Shown here one piece after another: positions 26,681 to 35,957 of a stretch of 64,000 bases of DNA (the stretch's first letter is position 1; each line of letters opens with the position of its first letter). The notes under the pieces are model-generated. The model was not told the origin of the DNA. It saw nothing but the letters and a program-made list of their open reading frames with translations, and searched no databases. Both the position numbers and the translations under genes were made by a program. The stretch is taken from the NCBI GenBank assembly GCA_002409595.1, contig DHNQ01000021.1:26188-90187 (forward strand). The letters run 5' to 3'. This DNA comes from Dysgonomonas sp. UBA5412 (GTDB lineage Bacteria > Bacteroidota > Bacteroidia > Bacteroidales > Dysgonomonadaceae).

Positions 26681-26688
26681 TACCTTTG
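26681..26688 (+). promoter_or_regulatory. -7 promoter element of the hybrid two-component regulator
   Basis: TACCTTTG matches TAnnTTTG exactly. Transcription would begin near 26695, after the ATG at 26692, and so favours ATG 26704 as the regulator start. Confidence 0.7.
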
Positions 26689-26703
26689 GATATGTCGGAT
26701 AGC

Positions 26704-29451
26704 ATGAAAATTAGATTTTTACTCTATTTACTTCCTCTTCTCTTATTGCTCTCTTGTCAACAAAATAAGAAGGCTCGTTATGTTATAGGCGTCTCACAAT
26801 GTAGTGATGACTTATGGCGTACAACGATGAATTATGAAATGGAGCGTGAAGTTGGTTTTTATAAAGATGCTGATATCATCATTAAGAGTGTAAAAGACGA
26901 TACTCAGAAACAGCTTCAGGATATAGAATCTCTCATCAACCAAGGAGTCGATCTTTTGATTATTTCGCCTAATGAGTCTGCTGCCTTTACTCCCATCATA
27001 CAAAAAGCGTATAAAAATGGAATACCTGTAATCTTGGTGGATAGAAAAATAGATACTGATGATTATAGTGCCTACATAGGAGCTGATAACTACCAGATAG
27101 GAAAAGACGTAGGTTTCTATGCTGCCGGAGTGCTTGAAGGTAAAGGTAATATTGTAGAAATAAGAGGATGGAATGGATCTACTTCTGATGCCGAACGTCA
27201 TGCCGGCTTCATAGATGGATTGAAGAATTATCCAAACATCCGCATAATTGCAGAAGCTCGTGGCGACTTTCTTAAGGAGGGAGCAAAAAAACAGATGGTC
27301 GATATTTTGCGCGAATATGATAATATTGATCTTGTATTTGCTATGAACGATCCTATGGCGGTAGGGGTATATGAAGCAACATTGCAATATACGGGACGAT
27401 CTCCATTTATTATCGGAGTGGATGCGTTGACGGGCGAAGGTGGCGGTGTACAAAATATACAGAATAATATTCAAGATGCTTCTTTCATCTATCCTACCGG
27501 AGGTGATAAGGTGATTGATTTGGCAATGAAGATATTGACAGGAAAACCTTTTCAGAAAGAGAATATTCTGCATACGACTGTTGTAGATAAAAGTAATGTC
27601 AGAATGTTGCAATTGCAGACCGAGCAAATAGCCGAACAACAGCTAAAAGTAGATGCCATCAATACTTCTCTCGAAGATAGTTTGGTTAGATATGCCAATC
27701 AAAAGACACTTTTTTATATCTCTATCATTGCTATTGTACTGATTACTTTCTTTCTTTTCGTCTCCTTTAAGGCTTATAGAGCAAAAAGCCGAGCGAATCG
27801 TTTGTTGGAACATCAGAACGATGAAATAAAACGTCAGGCTGAGGAACTTCGGGAACAGAAAGAACAATTGATCTCAATATCGAAACAACTGGAAGAGGCA
27901 ACTCATTCTAAACTTGTGTTTTTTACAAATATTTCGCATGAGTTTAAAACTCCTCTTTCCCTTATCCTTGGTCCGGTAGATTCATTGCTTTCAGAAGGTA
28001 ATCTAACTAAAGAACAACAAGATCTGCTGATTCTGATTAAGAAAAATAGTAATCGGTTACTATATCTGATTTCAGAAATTATAGAATTTCGGAGTTATGA
28101 AAATGGTAAAATGAAAATGACATTTTCGGAAGATAATATAAAACACTTTCTTGAAGACATTAACCCTCTGTTTGAAGACTCGCTGAAACGCAAGCAGATA
28201 AATTTCAGATTCGAAGCAGAAGACGTATCCTTTAATATGATATTCGATAAGGAGAAGGTTGAAAAGATATATTTTAACCTTATTTCTAATGCACTCAAAT
28301 TTGTGAATAAATCCGGCGAAATAAAGGTTTGCTTAGGCAGAAAAATACTTGCCGGTGCAGACTATGTCGAATTATCCGTTTTCAATAGTGGCTCGCATAT
28401 TCCATCAGAGATGTTGAACAATGTTTTCGACCGTTTCTATAAAGTAGACCAAAGCGTTGAAGGTACAGGTATTGGGCTTTCTCTGACAGCGACTCTTGTC
28501 GATGCCCATAAAGGAAAGATAGATGTTGTGAGCAGCGAAAAATCCGGAACAACTTTTTATGTAACATTACCTTATTTTCAAGAAGATGCTCTTGATCAGG
28601 ATTCCTATAACTCGGGATATATAGAAGCTCGGCTGGAACTCGAAAATGAATCTGTGGAACAAGATTTATTGACTCCTCTTTCCGGCGAAGAAGAAAAGCC
28701 ATTGATACTTATTGTCGAAGATAATATAGATATGCAGAAGTTTATGATACATGTTCTGAATGAAGAATATAGTATCATAACAGCCGACAATGGTAATGAT
28801 GGACTTATTAAAGCAAAAAAGTATGTTCCGGATATCATTATCAGTGATGTTATGATGCCCGAAATGGATGGGTTTGAGCTATGCCGAATATTAAAAGAAA
28901 ATGTTTCGACCAATCATATACCTTTTATTATGTTGACAGCTTGCTCTCTTGACGAACAAAAATCGATAGGATTTGAAAGCGGGGCAGATGCTTATATCGC
29001 GAAACCTTTTAATGCACATCTACTAAAAATTCGCGTTCGTAAACTGATTGAGAATAGGCAAAAAATAAAGGAGGCTTTTAGTCACAATCTGATAGACGAA
29101 ACCAAAAAAGAGACGTTGGGCGAAATAGAACAAAGTTTTATTAATGATTTTCAGGCTTATATAGAAAAGTATATTTCAAATCCCGATCTGAGTGTCGATG
29201 GATTGGCGGATCATCTCAGTTTGTCCCGTTCTCAGCTGTATCGGAAAATAAAATCGTTAACAAACTATTCTCCAAATGAATTGATTCGAATTATAAGATT
29301 GAAATATGCAAAACAATTGTTGAATAGTAAGACTAAATCAATATCAGAGGTTGCATACGAAACAGGTTTTTCGTCCCCTTCTTATTTTGCAAAATGCTTT
29401 AAAGATATATATGGAGAAAGCCCCACAGAGTATGTAGATCATTTGAAATAG
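26704..29451 (+). CDS. Hybrid two-component system regulator with periplasmic sugar-binding sensor
   Basis: All two-component modules are in one 915-residue chain. A signal or anchor sequence (KIRFLLYLLPLLLLLSC) is followed by a ribose-binding-protein-like periplasmic domain to about residue 320. Then come a transmembrane helix (FYISIIAIVLITFFLFVSF), a coiled coil, a histidine kinase (NISHEFKTPLSLILG holds the phospho-His; NLISNALKFV and GTGIGLSLT are ATP-binding boxes), a receiver (ISDVMMPEMDGFELC) and an AraC-type DNA-binding domain. This matches BT1754, which binds fructose directly and activates the levan locus. Frames starting at TTG 26686 or ATG 26692 are less likely given the promoter. 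Confidence 0.95.
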   Translation: MKIRFLLYLLPLLLLLSCQQNKKARYVIGVSQCSDDLWRTTMNYEMEREVGFYKDADIIIKSVKDDTQKQLQDIESLINQGVDLLIISPNESAAFTPIIQKAYKNGIPVILVDRKIDTDDYSAYIGADNYQIGKDVGFYAAGVLEGKGNIVEIRGWNGSTSDAERHAGFIDGLKNYPNIRIIAEARGDFLKEGAKKQMVDILREYDNIDLVFAMNDPMAVGVYEATLQYTGRSPFIIGVDALTGEGGGVQNIQNNIQDASFIYPTGGDKVIDLAMKILTGKPFQKENILHTTVVDKSNVRMLQLQTEQIAEQQLKVDAINTSLEDSLVRYANQKTLFYISIIAIVLITFFLFVSFKAYRAKSRANRLLEHQNDEIKRQAEELREQKEQLISISKQLEEATHSKLVFFTNISHEFKTPLSLILGPVDSLLSEGNLTKEQQDLLILIKKNSNRLLYLISEIIEFRSYENGKMKMTFSEDNIKHFLEDINPLFEDSLKRKQINFRFEAEDVSFNMIFDKEKVEKIYFNLISNALKFVNKSGEIKVCLGRKILAGADYVELSVFNSGSHIPSEMLNNVFDRFYKVDQSVEGTGIGLSLTATLVDAHKGKIDVVSSEKSGTTFYVTLPYFQEDALDQDSYNSGYIEARLELENESVEQDLLTPLSGEEEKPLILIVEDNIDMQKFMIHVLNEEYSIITADNGNDGLIKAKKYVPDIIISDVMMPEMDGFELCRILKENVSTNHIPFIMLTACSLDEQKSIGFESGADAYIAKPFNAHLLKIRVRKLIENRQKIKEAFSHNLIDETKKETLGEIEQSFINDFQAYIEKYISNPDLSVDGLADHLSLSRSQLYRKIKSLTNYSPNELIRIIRLKYAKQLLNSKTKSISEVAYETGFSSPSYFAKCFKDIYGESPTEYVDHLK

Positions 29452-29479
29452 AAGTTGGATAATAGCCAATATATTTTAC

Positions 29480-29487
29480 TAACTTTG
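29480..29487 (+). promoter_or_regulatory. -7 promoter element of the SusR-like regulator
   Basis: TAACTTTG matches TAnnTTTG exactly, and GTTG at 29454-29457 lies 22 bases upstream as a weak -33. The predicted transcript start near 29494 supports ATG 29508 over the in-frame TTG at 29493. Confidence 0.7.
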
Positions 29488-29507
29488 TTTCTTTGCAGAT
29501 TGGAAAT

Positions 29508-31175
29508 ATGAAAAAGGCAGTTTTCTTCATTCTATTGTTATTTTGTATAAATGGGCTTTTTGCCAATATGTCACAAGATACCACTCTTTTGACTTTATAC
29601 AAATTGATGGATCATAAGGATATTTATATGACCGAAAAGGAGGAGAGAATATCCGAAATGAAGAAAATGTTCAAAACTCCTAACATTACTTCCGAGCAGT
29701 CTTACGATATCAATCTTAAATTATATAATGAATATAAGACTTATATTTCGGATTCTGCAATTCATTATGCCCGCGAAAATACTAAAATAGCAGATAAATT
29801 ACAACATCCGGTTTGGACTAAAGAATCCAGACTCGATCTGGTTTCTTTATATATTGTAGCCGGAATGTATATAGAAGCAGTAGATATTCTAAAAGCAATA
29901 AACAAGAAAGATCTGCCCGACTGGTTGTTGGTCAAATATTATGATTGTAACAAACAATTGTATAACTATTATTCGAGTAACAATCCCTATACACGTATAT
30001 ATATCGAAAAAAGCAGGCTGTACAGAGATTCTTTGTTGAATGTTTTAGATAAAAATACGAATCACTATAAGATAGTATATGCCGAAAAGCTTTATGATGA
30101 GAAACGACTAAACGAAGCCGAACAAATATTGTTAAAGCTTTTAAATCAGACAAAAGAGGATACTCATGAAAAAGCTGTTTTAGCCTATGCCTTAGCCAAT
30201 ATTTATAAAAAGGAAGGTAACATTGGTCTCGAAAAGCATTATTATGCAGTATCTGCAATATGTGATATAAAAAATGCGATCAAAGAAAATGCTTCTATGC
30301 AAGCTCTTGCCTCAGTTTTGTATGAGATTGGGGATGTGGATAAGGCTTATGTCTGTATAAAATCGTCGATGAAAGATGCCATGTTTTGCAATGCACGTTT
30401 AAGAACTTACGAAGTATCTCAGATATTTCCCATAATAGACTCTGCATATCAGGAAAATACTAATAGACAAAAGACCGAACTTCAACTCTTTCTCATATTA
30501 GTCAGTATATTATCTGTATTTCTGATAATAGCTATAATATACGTATACAGACAGATGAAAAGAGTAGCTCGTATACGAAAGAAACTCTATCAAACGAACT
30601 TGAAATTAAAAGATTTAAATAGTGATTTGCAATCTACCATCAATCAACTTAATGATGTGAATAGAGAATTGTCGACTGTCAATGTAGAGTTGTCTGAAGC
30701 AAATCAAATCAAAGAAGCCTATATTGGTCACTTTCTTGACTTATGCTCTACCTATATAGATAAGCTCGCTAAATATCAGAATACACTCAATAAAAAAGCT
30801 GTGGAGAAAAAGCTTGATGAATTGTATAAGATGCTTAAGTCTAATGACATGATTAATAATGAGCTGAAAGAACTTTACGAAAACTTTGACAATATATTTC
30901 TGCACTTATATCCCAACTTTGTAGAAGAACTTAACTCCTTGTTACAGAAAGAAGAGCGATTTGTTCTTAAGCCAAATGAATTACTAAACGTCGAACTTCG
31001 GATATTTGCTTTGATACGCCTTGGTATAACCGATAGTTCGAGAATTGCCAATTTCTTACATTATTCTGCTAATACGATTTATAGTTATCGTACCAGAGTG
31101 CGAAATAAAGCAGCCGTTCCTCGTGAAGAATTCGAGAATCTAGTGATGAAAATCGGCGCTATTAAGAAAAACTAA
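29508..31175 (+). CDS. SusR-like membrane-bound transcription activator of the dextran locus
   Basis: The 555-residue protein has a signal peptide (FFILLLFCINGLFA), a periplasmic part of about 300 residues built of TPR-like helix pairs, and one transmembrane helix (LFLILVSILSVFLIIAIIYVY). A cytoplasmic coiled coil and a C-terminal helix-turn-helix follow (GITDSSRIANFLHYSANTIY then SYRTRVRNKA). This is the architecture of SusR, which senses maltose in the Bacteroides starch system. BT3091 occupies the same place next to the B. thetaiotaomicron dextran locus. It probably senses an alpha-1,6-gluco-oligosaccharide and activates the genes from 31398. No kinase domain is present, so it is a one-component regulator. 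Confidence 0.88.
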   Translation: MKKAVFFILLLFCINGLFANMSQDTTLLTLYKLMDHKDIYMTEKEERISEMKKMFKTPNITSEQSYDINLKLYNEYKTYISDSAIHYARENTKIADKLQHPVWTKESRLDLVSLYIVAGMYIEAVDILKAINKKDLPDWLLVKYYDCNKQLYNYYSSNNPYTRIYIEKSRLYRDSLLNVLDKNTNHYKIVYAEKLYDEKRLNEAEQILLKLLNQTKEDTHEKAVLAYALANIYKKEGNIGLEKHYYAVSAICDIKNAIKENASMQALASVLYEIGDVDKAYVCIKSSMKDAMFCNARLRTYEVSQIFPIIDSAYQENTNRQKTELQLFLILVSILSVFLIIAIIYVYRQMKRVARIRKKLYQTNLKLKDLNSDLQSTINQLNDVNRELSTVNVELSEANQIKEAYIGHFLDLCSTYIDKLAKYQNTLNKKAVEKKLDELYKMLKSNDMINNELKELYENFDNIFLHLYPNFVEELNSLLQKEERFVLKPNELLNVELRIFALIRLGITDSSRIANFLHYSANTIYSYRTRVRNKAAVPREEFENLVMKIGAIKKN

Positions 31176-31299
31176 CACATACACCATCTATATTTTTGAG
31201 TATATGTAAAATGTATAACTATTTGATTTCTAGTTGTACATTGGGTTTGTGTGCTCTATATTTTATCAATGCACATTTTTATAAAGCCTTTCTTGCATA

Positions 31300-31307
31300 T
31301 ATTTTTG
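31300..31307 (+). promoter_or_regulatory. Candidate -7 promoter element of the dextran operon
   Basis: TATTTTTG matches TAnnTTTG and lies about 90 bases before the susC start. No TTTG is found near -33, which would fit activation by the SusR-like protein. A short hairpin (GCTAA / TTAGC, 31346-31363) lies in the predicted leader. Confidence 0.5.
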
Positions 31308-31397
31308 TTTAAGGGAGTTAAAATCTCTTTTGACTCTATGTGTAAGCTAAGAATTATGTTAGCCATAATTAATAAGAATTAATTAACCATACAGACC

Positions 31398-34300
31398 ATG
31401 AAAAAAAATCGAAAAAAGAAATGGGCTTACTTCGGCAGGATATGTCTGCTTATGTTATCTTTAACCCTTACGTTAAATCTATCAGCTCAAAGTCGGAAAA
31501 CTATTACCGGAGTAGTCGTTGACGACCAAGGTGAAAGCACGATAGGAGCATCAGTTTCTATAAAAGGAACAACGATCGGCACGGTAACAGATGTAGATGG
31601 AAAGTTCTCTTTAGAAGTTGATGAAAATGCGACTATTTCTATCTCTTATCTTGGATTCTTAACTCAAGAAATTCCGGTTGCCGGAAAAACAAATTTTCAT
31701 ATTGTATTAAAAGAAAATGCCGAAATGCTCGATGAAATCGTAGTTGTCGGTTATGGAGTGATGCGTAAGAAAGACCTTACAGGATCGCTTTCTTCCATTG
31801 GAGCAAAGACTATTCAGGATAAGCCGGTGTCTAATATTGGAGAAGCTTTGCAAGGGCGCGCTGCCGGAGTGCAGATTGTTAATTCCGGAGCACCCGGTAG
31901 TAATGTGAGTATTCGCGTGAGAGGATTGGGATCTATTAATAATTCAGATCCATTATTAGTTATTGACGGTGTACCTACCGATATGCCTCTGAATGCAATC
32001 AATCAGAATGATGTAGAAACAATAGATATTCTTAAAGATGCATCTGCTACAGCTATTTATGGTTCGCGCGGAGCAAATGGAGTTGTTTTGATTTCTACCA
32101 AAAAAGGGAAGTCGGGAGATGGAGTCATATCTGTTGGAGCTAACTGGGGTATACAAAATGCAACCAGCGTACCTGACATGTTGAACGCTTCTCAATTTGC
32201 CTCGTTGCATAATGAGATGATGGCAAATAGTGGAAAAACACAACGCCCCGACTTTGCAGATCCATTGTCGTGGGGAAAAGGTACAGACTGGACTGATGCG
32301 TTATTGCGTACAGCCATGATGCAAAATTACTCTGTTTCATATTCGGGAGGAAATGACAAGAGTAATTATTACGTATCCGGAGGTGTGTTGGATCAGGAAG
32401 GTATTGTAATAAATACATCATATAGACGCTATACTGTTCAGTTTAATAATGAATCAAAAGTGCGTTCATGGTTGAAATTTGGAAATAATGTGACATTGAG
32501 CCACGATACTAAGAAGAAAGGCTCTTACAATGTGCTAAATACAATGTCAGCCTTGCCTACTCAACCGATATATAATGAAGATGGAACTTATTCGGGTCCG
32601 GGAACAGAAGCTGAGTACTATGGCGATGCCCGTAATCCTATTGGTACAGCACGATTGGAGAAGAATACGACTAAAGGTTATAATGTATTAGGAAATATAT
32701 ATGGAGAGGTATCTCTATTCGATAAGGTTACATATAAGATGACCGGGGGGATTGACTTCAAGTTTTGGGACGAAGAAACATTTTCTCCAAAATATGATTG
32801 GAAACCCATACCTGTACCTAATTCTTCAAGGAGAGAACAGTCTAATAAGAGTCTGACCTACTTGTGGGACAATACTGTTACATATATGGATACTTTCAAC
32901 GAAAAGCATAGCCTTAACATTATGTTAGGTTCTAGTGCACAGAATAATGTGTATAATTATATGAATGCAAGCGTTAAAGAATTTCTATCAGATGGTAATA
33001 GCCAGTTAAATAATGGATTGTTAGACCCAACAGTTGGAGGTAGTAAGAATGAATGGGCTTTACTTTCGTTTTTCGGACGTGCAAACTATTCGTATGATAA
33101 CAAATATTTATTTACTGCAACTGTCCGCCGCGATGGAACTTCTCGTATTCGTAAATCAAATCGTTGGGGTACTTTCCCTTCTTTTTCTGCTGCATGGCGC
33201 ATGTCGGAAGAATCGTTTTTTAAGAAAAGTAATCTTCTTAGCGATTTAAAACTACGCTTAGGTTATGGAGTAACAGGTAATCAAGCTGTGCTTGATAATT
33301 ATGCTGCAATTACCCGTCTTAAGATAGCTCAATATGTTTTCAATGGAACGCCGGTGTCTACATTATATCCTTTGGTTATGCCTAATCCGGATATTAAATG
33401 GGAAACAGTGAAACAAGGTAATATTGGGTTTGATGCAACATTATTGGATCAGCGAATCAATCTGACTTTCGATACTTATATTAAGAGAACTACAGATATG
33501 CTTGTAGCTATGGTTGTGCCAATCTCTTCAGGTTATTCAGATATTTATACACCAATGATCAATGCCGGAGAGGTGAAAAATACCGGTTGGGAGTTGTCAA
33601 TATCATCTCAGAACACTAAAGGAGCTTTTGAATGGAATACGGATTTCAATATATCATATAATAAAAATAAGGTTGTAAAATTAAATAATGGCACTCCTAT
33701 TTATTTTGGAACTCAATCTCATATCGAAGGACGTCCTGTTGGATCATTTTATGGATGGGTAACAAATGGTATATTCCAAAATTGGGATGAAGTAAACAAC
33801 TATGCTTATCAATATCAAGGAGCAGATGCTGCAAACGGAACAGCACCCGGTGACATTAAATTTTTGGATATAAACAATGATGGTGTGGTTAATGATTATG
33901 ACCGTACTTATATCGGAAACCCTACTCCGGCATGGAACTTCTCTATGAATAATAGTTTTGCATATCGCAATTTCGATTTACAAATATTTTTACAGGGAGT
34001 AGCAGGAAATAAAATTTATAACTCCAACAGAATATCTCTTGAGGGGATGTATACTATTAGAAATCAAACTGCAAAAGTTTTAGATCGTTGGACAGGTGAG
34101 GGTACAAGCAATTCGATACCTCGTGCTATCTATAGTGATCCAAACAAAAACACTCGTACTTCTAACCGTTTTGTTGAAGATGGAAAATATCTGCGCCTAA
34201 AGAATGTAACATTAGGGTACACTCTTCCTGCGTCGCTGCTAAAGAAAGCATACATAAGTAATTTACGTGTATATATGTCAGCACAGAATCTATTAACATT

Positions 34301-34427
34301 AACAAAATATTCAGGTTTTGATCCTGAAGTCGCAGCAGGCGCTGATGGTGAAACTAGTTTTGGAGTTGATAAGAGTACTTATCCTCTTACACGTACAATC
34401 AGTTTTGGAGTTGATTTCAAGTTCTAA
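31398..34427 (+). CDS. SusC-family TonB-dependent transporter, dextran locus
   Basis: The 1009-residue protein has a signal peptide (SLTLTLNLSAQ), a carboxypeptidase-regulatory-like domain (TGVVVDDQGESTIGASVSIK, about residues 35-110), and a TonB-box/plug region with EIVVVGYGVMRKKDLTGSLS. The plug signature is RIRG-like (IRVRGLGSINNSDPLLVIDG), and the barrel ends in aromatic residues (FGVDFKF). It would take up alpha-1,6-gluco-oligosaccharides made by the surface GH66. It resembles the fructan SusC in layout but differs in sequence, so the two loci are not recent duplicates. Confidence 0.95.
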   Translation: MKKNRKKKWAYFGRICLLMLSLTLTLNLSAQSRKTITGVVVDDQGESTIGASVSIKGTTIGTVTDVDGKFSLEVDENATISISYLGFLTQEIPVAGKTNFHIVLKENAEMLDEIVVVGYGVMRKKDLTGSLSSIGAKTIQDKPVSNIGEALQGRAAGVQIVNSGAPGSNVSIRVRGLGSINNSDPLLVIDGVPTDMPLNAINQNDVETIDILKDASATAIYGSRGANGVVLISTKKGKSGDGVISVGANWGIQNATSVPDMLNASQFASLHNEMMANSGKTQRPDFADPLSWGKGTDWTDALLRTAMMQNYSVSYSGGNDKSNYYVSGGVLDQEGIVINTSYRRYTVQFNNESKVRSWLKFGNNVTLSHDTKKKGSYNVLNTMSALPTQPIYNEDGTYSGPGTEAEYYGDARNPIGTARLEKNTTKGYNVLGNIYGEVSLFDKVTYKMTGGIDFKFWDEETFSPKYDWKPIPVPNSSRREQSNKSLTYLWDNTVTYMDTFNEKHSLNIMLGSSAQNNVYNYMNASVKEFLSDGNSQLNNGLLDPTVGGSKNEWALLSFFGRANYSYDNKYLFTATVRRDGTSRIRKSNRWGTFPSFSAAWRMSEESFFKKSNLLSDLKLRLGYGVTGNQAVLDNYAAITRLKIAQYVFNGTPVSTLYPLVMPNPDIKWETVKQGNIGFDATLLDQRINLTFDTYIKRTTDMLVAMVVPISSGYSDIYTPMINAGEVKNTGWELSISSQNTKGAFEWNTDFNISYNKNKVVKLNNGTPIYFGTQSHIEGRPVGSFYGWVTNGIFQNWDEVNNYAYQYQGADAANGTAPGDIKFLDINNDGVVNDYDRTYIGNPTPAWNFSMNNSFAYRNFDLQIFLQGVAGNKIYNSNRISLEGMYTIRNQTAKVLDRWTGEGTSNSIPRAIYSDPNKNTRTSNRFVEDGKYLRLKNVTLGYTLPASLLKKAYISNLRVYMSAQNLLTLTKYSGFDPEVAAGADGETSFGVDKSTYPLTRTISFGVDFKF

Positions 34428-34448
34428 ACCTAAAAAGATATTACGATT

Positions 34449-35936
34449 ATGAAAAAAATAATATATACAGGATTTCTTTTATTAGCTTGCCTGATTACTT
34501 CATGCTCCGATTTTTTAGACAAGGAGTCTTATGAAGATCCAAGTGCAGAATCTGTTAAAGATGAAGCTTCTGCCATAGCTATGACTAATGCTGCTTACCA
34601 GCCAATGCAGCGTCCTAAATTGTATAACATGCGTATGTGGGCACTCGATATTGTTGCCGGAAACAGTTTAGTCGGAGCCGGTGGGGGTGATGACGGTATA
34701 GAGACAATCCAAATGGCAAATTTTGTAACAGGACCCGACAATTTTGCGGCTGTTGATCTTTGGAGAGGACCTAATCCCGGTATCTTGTATTGTAACACAG
34801 TCTTGGCTAGTGTTCCTGATATGAATATAAGCGAAGCTATTAAAAATAGATGTATAGGAGAAGCAAAATTCTTACGTGCAAGCTACTACTTTATTCTTGT
34901 ACAATTATTCGGAGATGTTCCTATGAGCCTTACGCCTACAAATCCGGGAGATGATCTTTTCCCTGAAAGAGTTAGCAAAGATAGGATCTACAACGAAGTT
35001 ATTATTCCTGATTTACTCGATGCTATAAATAGACTTCCTCGTCGCGAAGACTATGGTAGTAAAGATCTTGGAAGAGCTACAAAAGGTGCTGCTGCCGGAA
35101 TGTTAGCTAAAGTTTATCTGACAATAGGACAATATCAGAACAGTATAAATATGTGTAATCTGGTAGAAGATCTGGGCTATACATTAAACTCTGATTACAG
35201 TGACTGCTTTGGAGGAGAAGAAAAGAATAAGAATACAGCCGAATCATTATTCGAAATTCAATACTATGGTCTAACTAAAGCTGATTTTTGGAGTGACGAA
35301 AATCAAGCTTGTTGGTTAAGTACATACATGGGACCTCGTAACTCCGGATGGGTAGGAGGTGGATATGGATGGAATCAACCTACACAAGAGTTTGTAGAAC
35401 AATATGAAGACGGAGATCTACGAAAGGATAAAACGATTCTTTATGAAGGATGTCCTTCTTTTGACGGTAAACAATATAAGAGTACCATGTCGTCTACCGG
35501 ATACAATGTTCGTAAATTCTTAGTGCCTCTATCTATATCACCGGACTATAATACGAACTCTGCCAGCATCATTGTTTTACGTTATGCAGATGTTCTGTTG
35601 ATGAAAGCTGAGGCTTTGAACGAGTTGGGGAGTACAACAGAAGCTCAAGAGCCATTATATCAGGTTCGTAAACGGGCTGGTCTTGCAGATAGAAGCGATG
35701 TTGAAGGTCTGACACAAGAGCAAATGAGAGAAAAAATAAGACACGAACGACGTATTGAACTGGCATTTGAAGGCCATCGTTGGTTCGATATGGTTCGTTG
35801 GGATAATGGACAGTATGCTTTGGACTTTTTACATTCAATAGGAAAAGTAAATGCTCAGAAAAAGCATCTGTTATTACCTATACCTCAAGATGAGATAGAT
35901 TCTAATCCTAATCTTAAACAAAATCCGGGTTATTAA
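34449..35936 (+). CDS. SusD-family surface glycan-binding lipoprotein, dextran locus
   Basis: The 495-residue lipoprotein has lipobox LITSC followed by SDFLDKESYEDP, an acidic surface-export-like stretch. SusD helices include AKFLRASYYFILVQLFGDVP and ATKGAAAGMLAKVYLTIGQY, and the C-terminal signature reads IRHERRIELAFEGHRWFDMV. It pairs with the SusC protein 21 bases upstream. Its glycan is inferred to be dextran from the GH66 and GH31 enzymes behind it. Confidence 0.95.
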   Translation: MKKIIYTGFLLLACLITSCSDFLDKESYEDPSAESVKDEASAIAMTNAAYQPMQRPKLYNMRMWALDIVAGNSLVGAGGGDDGIETIQMANFVTGPDNFAAVDLWRGPNPGILYCNTVLASVPDMNISEAIKNRCIGEAKFLRASYYFILVQLFGDVPMSLTPTNPGDDLFPERVSKDRIYNEVIIPDLLDAINRLPRREDYGSKDLGRATKGAAAGMLAKVYLTIGQYQNSINMCNLVEDLGYTLNSDYSDCFGGEEKNKNTAESLFEIQYYGLTKADFWSDENQACWLSTYMGPRNSGWVGGGYGWNQPTQEFVEQYEDGDLRKDKTILYEGCPSFDGKQYKSTMSSTGYNVRKFLVPLSISPDYNTNSASIIVLRYADVLLMKAEALNELGSTTEAQEPLYQVRKRAGLADRSDVEGLTQEQMREKIRHERRIELAFEGHRWFDMVRWDNGQYALDFLHSIGKVNAQKKHLLLPIPQDEIDSNPNLKQNPGY

Positions 35937-35957
35937 CCTAAAGAAACATTTGTCGAA

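Noticed and set aside
26812..27639. A 275-codon minus-strand frame
   Set aside because: It is antisense to the periplasmic sensor domain of the hybrid regulator, is rich in Ile, Tyr and His from complementary codons and has no family pattern.
31346..31363. GCTAA/TTAGC hairpin in the dextran susC leader as a riboregulator
   Set aside because: The stem has only five pairs in AT-rich sequence; chance occurrence is likely.
14495..34427. Recent duplication of one PUL to give the other
   Set aside because: The two SusC proteins share only family-level motifs, and the regulators, binding proteins and enzymes belong to different families.
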